9,766 nt of DNA from Candidatus Gastranaerophilales bacterium (GTDB taxonomy: Bacteria; Cyanobacteriota; Vampirovibrionia; Gastranaerophilales; Gastranaerophilaceae): contig JAJPXE010000228.1 of NCBI GenBank assembly GCA_021205645.1, positions 1 to 9,766 of the forward strand, read 5' to 3'. A program made the position numbers and the translations under genes. This document shows, in pieces, positions 1 to 6,461 of this stretch. The notes beneath the pieces were generated by a model, which was not told where the DNA came from, made no database searches, and saw only the letters and a program-made list of their open reading frames with translations. Position 1 is the stretch's first letter. Each line of letters begins with the position of its first letter.

Positions 1-21
1 TTTTGCCTCACCCCGAATAAT

Positions 22-59
22 CTAAGAAGAAAAATTTTAATTTTTCCGCAAACTCTTAG
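22..59. repeat. Imperfect AT-rich inverted repeat upstream of the symporter promoter
   Basis: An outer pair CTAAGA (22-27) / TCTTAG (54-59) encloses an inner perfect 8-bp pair GAAAAATT (29-36) / AATTTTTC (39-46). The right side has a 7-nt bulge (47-53). No T-tract follows either arm, so it is a poor intrinsic terminator. It could be the remains of a terminator for a gene left of the window, or a DNA-level regulatory site. In such AT-rich DNA it may also be chance. Nothing else is seen in bases 1-76. Confidence 0.3.
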
Positions 60-76
60 CAGAATAAAACGATAAC

Positions 77-104
77 TTGAACGGTGATGTTTTTCGGATA
101 TAAT
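77..104 (+). promoter_or_regulatory. Sigma-70-type promoter of the symporter gene
   Basis: A -35 hexamer TTGAAC (77-82) and a perfect -10 TATAAT (99-104) are separated by 16 nt. Transcription would start near 111, leaving a leader of about 17 nt that holds the ribosome binding site GAGGA (116-120). This is the best-looking promoter in the window and may also serve ileS downstream. Confidence 0.8.
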
Positions 105-127
105 TAAATAAATACGAGGAAGCGCGC

Positions 128-1435
128 TTGAAAAATTCGTTTTTAACATTCTGGATATTTATAGCACTGGTGGCAGGTATAGTTGTTGGCGCTGTAGTAC
201 CTGATTTCGCCGTAAAAATGCACCCTCTTGCTGCAATATTTCTGCGTATGGTGAAGATGATTATTGCACCGCTTTTATTTGCGACGCTTGTTGTCGGAAT
301 TGCAGGACACGGCGATGTAAAAAAAATCGGACGGGTAGGGATTAAAACTATTCTTTATTTTGAAATAGTAACGACTCTGGCTCTTTTTATAGGACTTGGA
401 GTGGCGAACCTAACTAATCCCGGGTATGGGATTACTAATGCTGCAAACCTGCCGAACCTTGATAAAATTTCACAGATGTCATCTGCTGTTCAACACAATT
501 CTTTCAGTGAATTTTTCACAAGTATGGTTCCGACAAGTGTTATCCAGTCTATGGCAGAAGGTAATCTTCTGCAAATAGTTGTTTTTTCTATATTCTTTGC
601 TCTCGCTATCTGCACTATAGGTAAAAAAGCCAAACCTGTTATGGATTTGTTGAACTCTTTATGTCAAATTATGTTCAAATTCACCGAATTTGTTATGCTG
701 TTTGCGCCTATAGGTATTTTTGGGGCAATATCGTATACTATCGGCTCAAACGGTATCGGTGTACTTGTAAACTATGCAAAAATAATCGGTTCACTTTATT
801 TTGCTCTTATAGTATTTGTTGCGCTTGTGCTGTTTATTGCCTGCAAAATAGTTAAGATATCATTACGTGCATTGCTTCAAGTAATAGAAGAACCGGCATT
901 ACTGGCATTCACGACAGCAAGCTCGGAGGCTGCTCTGCCTAAAGCAATGGAAATAATGGAAAAATTCGGTGTTCCGAAGTCAATCGTCGGGTTTGTTATG
1001 CCTACGGGTTATACGTTTAATCTTGACGGGAGTACTCTCTATCTTGCAATTGCGGTCATCTTTTGCGCACAAATTGCAGGGGTAAGCCTTACAATTGAGC
1101 AGCAATTAATAATAATGTTTGCTCTTATGGTAACAAGTAAAGGTATTGCTGGAATTCCGAGAGTTGCGTTGATTGTACTTGCAGGAACGCTGACAAGTTT
1201 TCAAATTCCTATTATTGGAGTTGCAATATTACTGGGTATCGACCAGCTGCTAGACATGGGCAGAACTACCGTGAATTTAATCGGGAATTGTGTCGCTACA
1301 GTTGTTATTGCACGCTGGGAAAACGAATTTGACTACGATAAAATGGAAAGATTTATTTCTTCTTCCGTCGAAAAATTGGAATGTAAATCCTATCCGGATA
1401 ACTTTGATACCGATACAAGTTTTAATCAGGGGTAA
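128..1435 (+). CDS. Dicarboxylate/amino acid:cation symporter (DAACS family)
   Basis: An inner-membrane secondary transporter of the glutamate/C4-dicarboxylate symporter family, which imports an acidic amino acid or dicarboxylate with Na+ or H+. At 435 aa it has the family's usual length. Family signatures are in order: RMVKMIIAPLLF (40-51), the serine-rich hairpin SSEAALP (265-271), the TM7 motif TGYTFNLDGSTLY (293-305), hairpin-2 TSKGIAGIP (336-344) and the TM8 substrate motif with D376, R379, T380 and N383. N387 sits where GltPh has the sodium ligand Asp405; Asn there is also found in DctA-type dicarboxylate carriers, so a dicarboxylate or proton-coupled carrier is possible. Substrate cannot be fixed from sequence. 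The TTG start is chosen because GAGGA (116-120) lies 7 nt upstream. The C-terminal ~30 residues are polar and cytoplasmic. It is followed by ileS with no clear terminator between them. Confidence 0.9.
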   Translation: MKNSFLTFWIFIALVAGIVVGAVVPDFAVKMHPLAAIFLRMVKMIIAPLLFATLVVGIAGHGDVKKIGRVGIKTILYFEIVTTLALFIGLGVANLTNPGYGITNAANLPNLDKISQMSSAVQHNSFSEFFTSMVPTSVIQSMAEGNLLQIVVFSIFFALAICTIGKKAKPVMDLLNSLCQIMFKFTEFVMLFAPIGIFGAISYTIGSNGIGVLVNYAKIIGSLYFALIVFVALVLFIACKIVKISLRALLQVIEEPALLAFTTASSEAALPKAMEIMEKFGVPKSIVGFVMPTGYTFNLDGSTLYLAIAVIFCAQIAGVSLTIEQQLIIMFALMVTSKGIAGIPRVALIVLAGTLTSFQIPIIGVAILLGIDQLLDMGRTTVNLIGNCVATVVIARWENEFDYDKMERFISSSVEKLECKSYPDNFDTDTSFNQG

Positions 1436-1497
1436 AGGGGTAAATTTGAGCTCAAAAGAATAACAATCAGTGAAAAATTAGGGTAAATCAGAGGTAA
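1424..1497 (+). repeat. Short GGTAA repeats between the symporter gene and ileS
   Basis: GGGGTAAA occurs twice in tandem (1429-1436 and 1437-1444), spanning the symporter stop codon. A third copy, GGGTAAA, is at 1481-1487. The 12-mer AATCAGGGGTAA (1424-1435) recurs with one mismatch as AATCAGAGGTAA (1486-1497), ending 3 nt before the ileS start. The GAGG inside the last copy (1491-1494) is the likely ileS ribosome binding site. The pattern suggests a small local duplication or several stacked SD-like elements. No terminator or T-box leader is visible in this 64-nt gap. Confidence 0.4.
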
Positions 1498-1499
1498 CT

Positions 1500-4331
1500 A
1501 TGGAAACAACAAACGAAAAAACCGAATATAAAAAGACATTAAATCTTCCGCAAACAACGCTTGCCATGCGTGCAAATGCGACGGTGAGGGAATTGGAAAT
1601 CCAAAAATTTTGGGAAGAAAATAATATTTATGAACAAATGATTGCGCAGCGCAATAAAAAGTTGTCTTATATATTACACGACGGACCTCCGTATTTAAGC
1701 TCCGAAAAAATTCACGTAGGAACAGCTCTAAATAAAATTCTGAAAGATATTTTAATAAAATATAAAAACCTAAATGGTTTTTATGATCCATATGTCCCGG
1801 GCTATGACGGACACGGGCTTCCTATCGAAAATGCTGTCGTGAAGAAAATCAAAGGCGGCAGGCATGCGATTTCCGAAACTGATTTGAGAGCACAGTGCAG
1901 AGAATTCGCTCACAAAAACCTCAAAGGTCAGGAAAACGAATTTAAACGCTTAGGTGTTTTGGGAAACTGGGATAATCCGTATTTGACAATTAATCCGGAG
2001 TATGAAGCTGAACAGGTCAGAGTGTTCGGAGAAATGTATAAAAAAGGATATATTGAAAAAGGGCTTAAACCGGTTTACTGGTGCGCATCTTGTGAAACAG
2101 CACTTGCCGAGGCAGAAGTTGAATATGCCGATCATACCTCAACTTCTATTTATGTAAGGTTTAAATTTGATGATAACGCTGTAAACAAAATCAATAATGA
2201 TATATTAAACATGCCGGAGAACAAAAAACCGGTTTATGCGGTTATCTGGACAACGACTCCGTGGACAATTCCGTCTAATATGGCAATAAGTATGCACCCG
2301 CGATTTGAGTATACATTTTTTGAGTACGGGGGTAATATATATGTTGCGGCACAGGATTTGCTCGGCTCGTTCCTGAGTGATGTTGATTGGGACGAAAATA
2401 AAATAAAAGTGCTGGGAAGCTGTAAAGGACAGGATTTAGAACTTCTGGAAACCACTCATCCGCTTCTGGACAGAAAGTCGCCGATAATCCTCGGAGAACA
2501 CGTAACACTTGATGCGGGTACCGGTTCTGTTCATACTGCGCCCGGACATGGGCTTGAGGACTACGAGGTCGGTTGCAAATATAATATAGAAGTCTTTTCT
2601 CCGCTTGATGGCTGCGGTGTCTGGACTGATATTGTCGGTATTCCTGAACTTGTCGGAGTGCCTTACTATAAAGGCAATGCTATGGTTATTGAAATGCTTA
2701 CAAACAAAGGTGCATTGCTTAAACAACAGGATATTCAGCACAGTTACCCGCATTGTTGGAGATGTAAAAAACCGGTCATTTACAGAGCTACACCTCAATG
2801 GTTTGTAAAGGTAAATAAATTCCGTGATAAGGCAATGGATGCTATAAAGCATGTTAAGTGGACTCCTGCAAGCGGTGAAAACAGAATAGGCAATATGGTA
2901 GAAGGACGCACGGATTGGTGTATATCCCGCCAGAGAGCGTGGGGTGTGCCTATTCCAATTTTCTATTGCGAAGATTGCGGCGAAGTTATTTGCAATGACG
3001 AAACAATTGAAAATGTTGCAAAAATATTTGAAAAAGAAAGCTCTGATGCGTGGGTTAAATATACGCCGCAAGAGCTTTTGCCGGACGGTTTTAAATGTCC
3101 GAAGTGCGGAAAAACCCATTTTAAAAAAGAAAAAGATATAATGGATGTCTGGTTTGACAGCGGTGTATCGTGGAGAGCTGTTGTAGAAAAACGCTCGGAA
3201 GAGCTCGGACACAGTCCGGTTGATTTGTATCTTGAGGGCTCTGATCAGCATAGAGGCTGGTTCCAGTCGTCGTTGTTAACTTCTGTTGCAACACAGGATA
3301 AAGCACCATATAAGGGGGTTTTAACCCACGGTTTTGTATTCGGCGAGGACGGCAGAAAAATGTCTAAATCTCTGGGGAACTATATCAGACCCGACGATAT
3401 CATAAAAAACTACGGGGCTGATATTCTCAGACTCTGGGCTGCATCGGTCGATTACAGAAACGATATAAAAATCGGCAATAATATAATCGGACAGCTTGCA
3501 GAAATATTTAAAAAAACCAGAAATACCGCAAGGTTTTTATCGGGTAATATTTTTGATTTTGACCCGTCTGAAGATTATGTCGGTTATGCTGATTTAAAAG
3601 CGATTGATAAATTTGCACTGCACAAACTGAATAAGCTTGTGGCAGATGTAACCGAAGCATTTGAGAGCTACGAGTTTTATAAGTATTTTCAAAGTCTGCA
3701 AAACTTTGCGGCGGTTGATTTAAGCTCGTTCTATCTTGATATTGTAAAAGACAGGCTGTATACGGCGGGTAAAAAATCTTTATCAAGGCGGGCATGCCAG
3801 ACGGTTTTATACGAGATATTACAAACACTCGTTCGGATTTTGACACCTGTAATGCCGCATCAGGCAGAGGATATCTGGCAGAATATGCCTGATATGCATA
3901 AAAACGGGGTTAAGAGTGTGCTTCTGACAAATTGGCCTGTTGTTCATTCAATGTGGACAAATGAGAGTTTAGATGCTGATTTTTCGAATATATTAAAAGC
4001 AAGAGAGGTGGTAACAAGGGCTATTGAGCCATTGAGGGCTGATAAAAAGGTCGGCAGCTCGCTTGAAGTTGCGGTTTATATAAAATCAGGCAATGCTGCT
4101 GTTTTGAAATCAAATGAAAAGGATTTATGTGACATATTTATCACATCTCAAGCATACGTTACAGAGGAAAAACCTAAAAATGTATTGAATGAATATATTG
4201 AAGATGATTACACGGTTTGGATAACACCTGCTGAGGGCGAAAAATGCGAACGCTGCTGGAAATACAGAAAATTAGGTGAGAACAGCGGATATGAGACAAT
4301 CTGTTCTGATTGCTATGAAGCAATCAAATAG
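1500..4331 (+). CDS. ileS: Isoleucyl-tRNA synthetase (IleRS)
   Basis: Cytoplasmic class Ia enzyme that charges tRNA-Ile with isoleucine using ATP. Its 943 aa match the bacterial type (E. coli about 938). Seen in order: the N-terminal catalytic part with DGPPY (61-65) and the HIGH-type signature; DGHGLPIE (103-110); the CP1 editing domain with WTTTPWTIPSN (248-258) and GTGSVHTAPGHGLEDY (338-353, D352 at the editing aspartate position); a likely zinc knuckle C488/C491/C531/C534; KMSKS (620-624); an anticodon-binding helical domain; and a C-terminal zinc site C916/C919/C935/C938. That last site is typical of the bacterial IleRS1 group. The odd point is the signature itself: HVGT (72-75), with Thr replacing the second His of HIGH, preceded by PPYLSSEK instead of the usual PPYANGx, one residue longer. 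All other motifs are intact, so it should be active. SD GAGG (1491-1494) lies 5 nt before ATG. Confidence 0.97.
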   Translation: METTNEKTEYKKTLNLPQTTLAMRANATVRELEIQKFWEENNIYEQMIAQRNKKLSYILHDGPPYLSSEKIHVGTALNKILKDILIKYKNLNGFYDPYVPGYDGHGLPIENAVVKKIKGGRHAISETDLRAQCREFAHKNLKGQENEFKRLGVLGNWDNPYLTINPEYEAEQVRVFGEMYKKGYIEKGLKPVYWCASCETALAEAEVEYADHTSTSIYVRFKFDDNAVNKINNDILNMPENKKPVYAVIWTTTPWTIPSNMAISMHPRFEYTFFEYGGNIYVAAQDLLGSFLSDVDWDENKIKVLGSCKGQDLELLETTHPLLDRKSPIILGEHVTLDAGTGSVHTAPGHGLEDYEVGCKYNIEVFSPLDGCGVWTDIVGIPELVGVPYYKGNAMVIEMLTNKGALLKQQDIQHSYPHCWRCKKPVIYRATPQWFVKVNKFRDKAMDAIKHVKWTPASGENRIGNMVEGRTDWCISRQRAWGVPIPIFYCEDCGEVICNDETIENVAKIFEKESSDAWVKYTPQELLPDGFKCPKCGKTHFKKEKDIMDVWFDSGVSWRAVVEKRSEELGHSPVDLYLEGSDQHRGWFQSSLLTSVATQDKAPYKGVLTHGFVFGEDGRKMSKSLGNYIRPDDIIKNYGADILRLWAASVDYRNDIKIGNNIIGQLAEIFKKTRNTARFLSGNIFDFDPSEDYVGYADLKAIDKFALHKLNKLVADVTEAFESYEFYKYFQSLQNFAAVDLSSFYLDIVKDRLYTAGKKSLSRRACQTVLYEILQTLVRILTPVMPHQAEDIWQNMPDMHKNGVKSVLLTNWPVVHSMWTNESLDADFSNILKAREVVTRAIEPLRADKKVGSSLEVAVYIKSGNAAVLKSNEKDLCDIFITSQAYVTEEKPKNVLNEYIEDDYTVWITPAEGEKCERCWKYRKLGENSGYETICSDCYEAIK

Positions 4332-4342
4332 ACTCTTTGCTT

Positions 4343-4370
4343 CCTGAGGAGCATTCAGGTTTGTATCGTT
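4343..4370 (+). terminator. Weak terminator-like hairpin after ileS
   Basis: CCTGA (4343-4347) pairs with TCAGG (4355-4359) around a 7-nt loop, followed by the T-rich stretch TTTGTATCGTTT. The stem is only 5 bp and the T-tract is broken, so it is a weak intrinsic terminator at best. It lies in the 56-nt gap between convergent ileS and nth. The minus-strand side has no T-tract, so it would not terminate nth. Confidence 0.35.
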
Positions 4371-4387
4371 TAAATCTCGGTTATTAT

Positions 4388-5017
4388 TTAAATGACTTTC
4401 TTGCAATATTTTGATATCGGGCAATCTTCGCATAACGGTTTTATCGGTTTACATACATTCTGACCGTGAGTTACCAGTAATGTATTAATATCTGTCCAAT
4501 ATTTTTCAGGTAATTTATCACGCAATGTAAACTCGGTTTCCTCCGGATTTTTCGTTTTTATCAAACCAAACCTGTTAAAAATACGATGAACATGTACATC
4601 AACACATATTGCAGGTTTGTTAAAACCTAATGATAGTACTAAATTAGCTGTCTTTCTTCCTACTCCGTTGAATTTTATAAGCCCCTCTATCGTATCCGGA
4701 ACCTCCGAATTCATTTCGTTTGCTATAATTTTTGAAAGCTCTATAATCTGCCTTGCCTTGTTTGAATAAAACCCGACGGGATATATCGCCTTTTCAAGTT
4801 TATCAACCGGAACCTCTGCCATATCACGCGGAGTTCTTGCAAGCTCCAGCATCCTCAATGCTGCGGGATATGTTGTTCTGTCATTTGTTCGCAAACTCAA
4901 TATACACGCAATCAAAACAAGATAAGGATTTTTAAATGTTTCCATTAAATTAACAAAATCACTTCTCGGCTGCTTTGCCTGCTTTAATGTATGAACTATA
5001 TCATCAATATGTTCCAT
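4388..5017 (-). CDS. nth: Endonuclease III (DNA glycosylase/AP lyase)
   Basis: Base-excision-repair enzyme that removes oxidised pyrimidines and nicks the abasic site. At 209 aa it is the standard size. The helix-hairpin-helix with catalytic lysine is GVGRKTANLV (118-127, K122), and the catalytic aspartate is in VDVHVHR (139-145, D140). The C-terminal 4Fe-4S loop is complete with exact spacing: C189-x6-C196-x2-C199-x5-C205. Near the N-terminus it has SLRTND (41-46) where E. coli Nth has SAQATD. Such SxRT variants occur in other Nth-clade proteins, so substrate range may differ from the E. coli enzyme. It starts 3 nt after the lpxK stop codon. With only a weak SD (GGAT inside the end of lpxK), it is probably translated by coupling to lpxK. 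Confidence 0.95.
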   Translation of the reverse strand: MEHIDDIVHTLKQAKQPRSDFVNLMETFKNPYLVLIACILSLRTNDRTTYPAALRMLELARTPRDMAEVPVDKLEKAIYPVGFYSNKARQIIELSKIIANEMNSEVPDTIEGLIKFNGVGRKTANLVLSLGFNKPAICVDVHVHRIFNRFGLIKTKNPEETEFTLRDKLPEKYWTDINTLLVTHGQNVCKPIKPLCEDCPISKYCKKVI

Positions 5018-5020
5018 AAT

Positions 5021-6043
5021 CTAATCCGATAATAATGCCGAAATATCTATATCAACCTTTAACTTCATCGCATATATATCTTTACGGCTAAACCCTGACA
5101 TCTTGACTGCATCTTTTTCGGTTGTTATAATAGTACCTTTTATACTGTCAATTTCAGATTGTTTATATATATGATGATCATCATAGGCAATTTTTTCTAT
5201 AACTTCAAACTCGTTTTCAACAAACCTGAAAAACGGCTCAGGGCTGCCGATTGCGCAAACAGCTGTGACAGCCTCTCCTGCTGCAATCTTCTCACCGGAT
5301 TTGATATTATATATGTAATCAGGCTTTGTTGAACAAACACATGACCTGCACCCGAGTTTTTTACCCGTAACTTTAGCGAATTTTTCCGCACGCTTTTCAT
5401 CAGAACCTTTGTTAACGATAACAAGCCTGTCTACTCTGTCAAATGCTTCCCTGCCCTCACGTAAAGGTCCTGCCGGTAATAATTTTTCATTCCCGAGGCC
5501 AAGCTCAGAATCAACCAGAACAATATCTAAATCCCGATAAATATGCCTGTGCTGAAAGGCATCATCTAAAATAATTACGGAACAGCCCAGAGTACCAACA
5601 GCATATTCAGCCGCCTTAACCCTGTTTTTGCAGGTCAGAACCGAACACATCGGATTGTTCACGGCATGCCAGTATGCCTCATCACCTGCTGATATTGCAT
5701 CGTAATATATATTAACACCGTCAGAAATTAAATTAACACATCTGTTTGACAGTTTTCCGCCATAACCACGTGTTATAACAGCAACTTTTTCATCTTTATT
5801 GATAAAATACTTGACAAGCTCTGCTACAACCGGAGTTTTGCCGGAGCCTCCGGTGGTTATATTACCGACAGATATTACTTTTGCACCTGTTCGTACCGAC
5901 TTTAAAACTCCTCTGTCGTACAAAATATTCCGCATACGGGATATTATTCCGTAAAATATTGATAAAAACTCTAACATATCTACAAAAAGCCCCTTTGCAT
6001 TTTTGTCATAATGTAAAGCACTCATTCGGGTTTTAAAATTCAT
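5021..6043 (-). CDS. lpxK: Tetraacyldisaccharide 4'-kinase (lipid A 4'-kinase)
   Basis: Inner-membrane P-loop kinase that phosphorylates the 4' position of the tetraacyl disaccharide 1-phosphate lipid A precursor with ATP (Raetz pathway). At 340 aa it matches the family. Seen: Walker A GNITTGGSGKTP (60-71), TRGYGGK (91-97), AGDEAYW (119-125), the Walker-B-like DDAFQHR (160-166), LPAGPLRE (189-196), DDHHIY (288-293) and TEKDAVK (308-314). The usual DDGFQH reads DDAFQH here, a conservative change that leaves the acidic pair and His intact. The N-terminal helix (about 18-36) is the amphipathic membrane-contact segment expected for LpxK. The ATG at 6043 is preceded by AAGG (6051-6054 on the minus strand) with 7-nt spacing. 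It is cotranscribed with nth, 3 nt downstream; no other lpx genes are in the window. Confidence 0.96.
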   Translation of the reverse strand: MNFKTRMSALHYDKNAKGLFVDMLEFLSIFYGIISRMRNILYDRGVLKSVRTGAKVISVGNITTGGSGKTPVVAELVKYFINKDEKVAVITRGYGGKLSNRCVNLISDGVNIYYDAISAGDEAYWHAVNNPMCSVLTCKNRVKAAEYAVGTLGCSVIILDDAFQHRHIYRDLDIVLVDSELGLGNEKLLPAGPLREGREAFDRVDRLVIVNKGSDEKRAEKFAKVTGKKLGCRSCVCSTKPDYIYNIKSGEKIAAGEAVTAVCAIGSPEPFFRFVENEFEVIEKIAYDDHHIYKQSEIDSIKGTIITTEKDAVKMSGFSRKDIYAMKLKVDIDISALLSD

Positions 6044-6052
6044 ACCTTATCC

Positions 6053-6144
6053 TTAAACAAATTAAATCCTCTTATATTCTACACCAAAAAACATAATATA
6101 ATAAAGCTAATCTCTGCTGTTTAAACAAAGCAAAGTTAAACAAA
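6053..6144. repeat. Three copies of TTAAACAAA in the lpxK/83-aa gene intergenic region
   Basis: The 9-mer TTAAACAAA is found at 6053-6061, 6121-6129 and 6136-6144, all in the same orientation. The first lies over the lpxK ribosome binding site region and the other two are 15 nt apart. The middle copy overlaps a perfect 10-bp palindrome TGTTTAAACA (6118-6127). They could be binding sites for a regulator acting on lpxK, or chance in A-rich DNA. No function is assigned. Confidence 0.35.
6076..6104 (-). promoter_or_regulatory. Candidate promoter of lpxK-nth
   Basis: Read on the minus strand, a good -10 TAGAAT (6076-6081) lies 17 nt from a poor -35 TTATTA (6099-6104). Transcription would start near 6069, about 26 nt before the lpxK ATG. 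The -35 matches consensus at only 3 of 6 positions, so other -10-like TATATT stretches around 6094-6101 are alternatives. Confidence 0.3.
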
Positions 6145-6154
6145 AAATAACAGG

Positions 6155-6183
6155 TATACAAAACCGGAATTTTTGTATATAAT
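6155..6183 (+). promoter_or_regulatory. Promoter of the 83-aa gene
   Basis: A perfect -10 TATAAT (6178-6183) is spaced 17 nt from a -35 TATACA (6155-6160), which matches TTGACA at 4 of 6 positions. Transcription would start near 6190, giving a leader of about 15 nt with SD AGGAG (6193-6197) 7 nt before ATG. The promoter is entirely embedded in the inverted-repeat array at 6155-6191. Confidence 0.65.
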
Positions 6184-6191
6184 ACAAAAAA
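6155..6191. promoter_or_regulatory. Triple ATACAAAA box array, operator-like, over the promoter
   Basis: Three copies of the box alternate in orientation: TATACAAAA (6155-6163), TTTTTGTATA (6170-6179) and ATACAAAAAA (6182-6191). Boxes 1 and 2 form a perfect 9-bp dyad with a 7-nt centre. Boxes 2 and 3 form a perfect 9-bp dyad (TTTTTGTAT / ATACAAAAA) with a 3-nt centre, placed over the -10 hexamer. A protein binding here would cover both -35 and -10, so repression is the natural guess. Only the last box would lie at or after the start of the transcript, so an RNA role is unlikely. The regulator is unknown. Confidence 0.45.
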
Positions 6192-6204
6192 CAGGAGATT
6201 ATAA

Positions 6205-6456
6205 ATGCTGCCTTTAATAACAGAAGATCAATCATCATTAGTATTCGCAGAAGTCTTTCAAGATGTGAGAATGTGGCGGAAGAACATGATACATTATATA
6301 AAAGAAGAAAATCCTGAGGTTAATACATCTATTCTGGAAGCAGCAAAAAATACCGAACTTGACCCGAAAGCCGTTGCACTCGGAGCATATATGGTCTACC
6401 GCATGCTTGAACTCGCCGCAGATGAAAACGAAACCGATTTATCAGATGATAAATAA
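6205..6456 (+). CDS. Small acidic protein of unknown function (83 aa)
   Basis: I do not recognise this protein. It is a genuine gene by context: a perfect -10, SD AGGAG (6193-6197) 7 nt before ATG, and a stop (6454-6456) 5 nt short of the end of convergent ruvC. It has no cysteine, no signal peptide and no membrane segment. The middle is basic/aromatic (DVRMWRKNMIHYIK, 20-33). The region from 41 to 73 looks helical, including LDPKAVALGAYMVYRMLELA (51-70). The tail ADENETDLSDDK is strongly acidic. The layout suggests a small cytosolic helical protein, perhaps a partner of a larger one. Its promoter lies in an operator-like repeat array, so expression is probably controlled. Divergent lpxK and convergent ruvC give no functional hint. 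Confidence 0.8.
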   Translation: MLPLITEDQSSLVFAEVFQDVRMWRKNMIHYIKEENPEVNTSILEAAKNTELDPKAVALGAYMVYRMLELAADENETDLSDDK

Positions 6457-6461
6457 CCACG

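Noticed and set aside
1436..1499. Possible T-box or other riboswitch before ileS
   Set aside because: The gap is only 64 nt, with no specifier stem, T-box sequence or terminator/antiterminator pair.
1498..1791. A 97-codon minus-strand frame over the ileS start
   Set aside because: It overlaps the catalytic N-terminus of ileS and has no SD or recognisable domain, so it is an antisense shadow.
2436..3251. A 271-codon open frame on the minus strand
   Set aside because: It lies wholly inside ileS, whose motifs are continuous on the plus strand. Its translation is low-complexity and matches no family; it is an antisense shadow.
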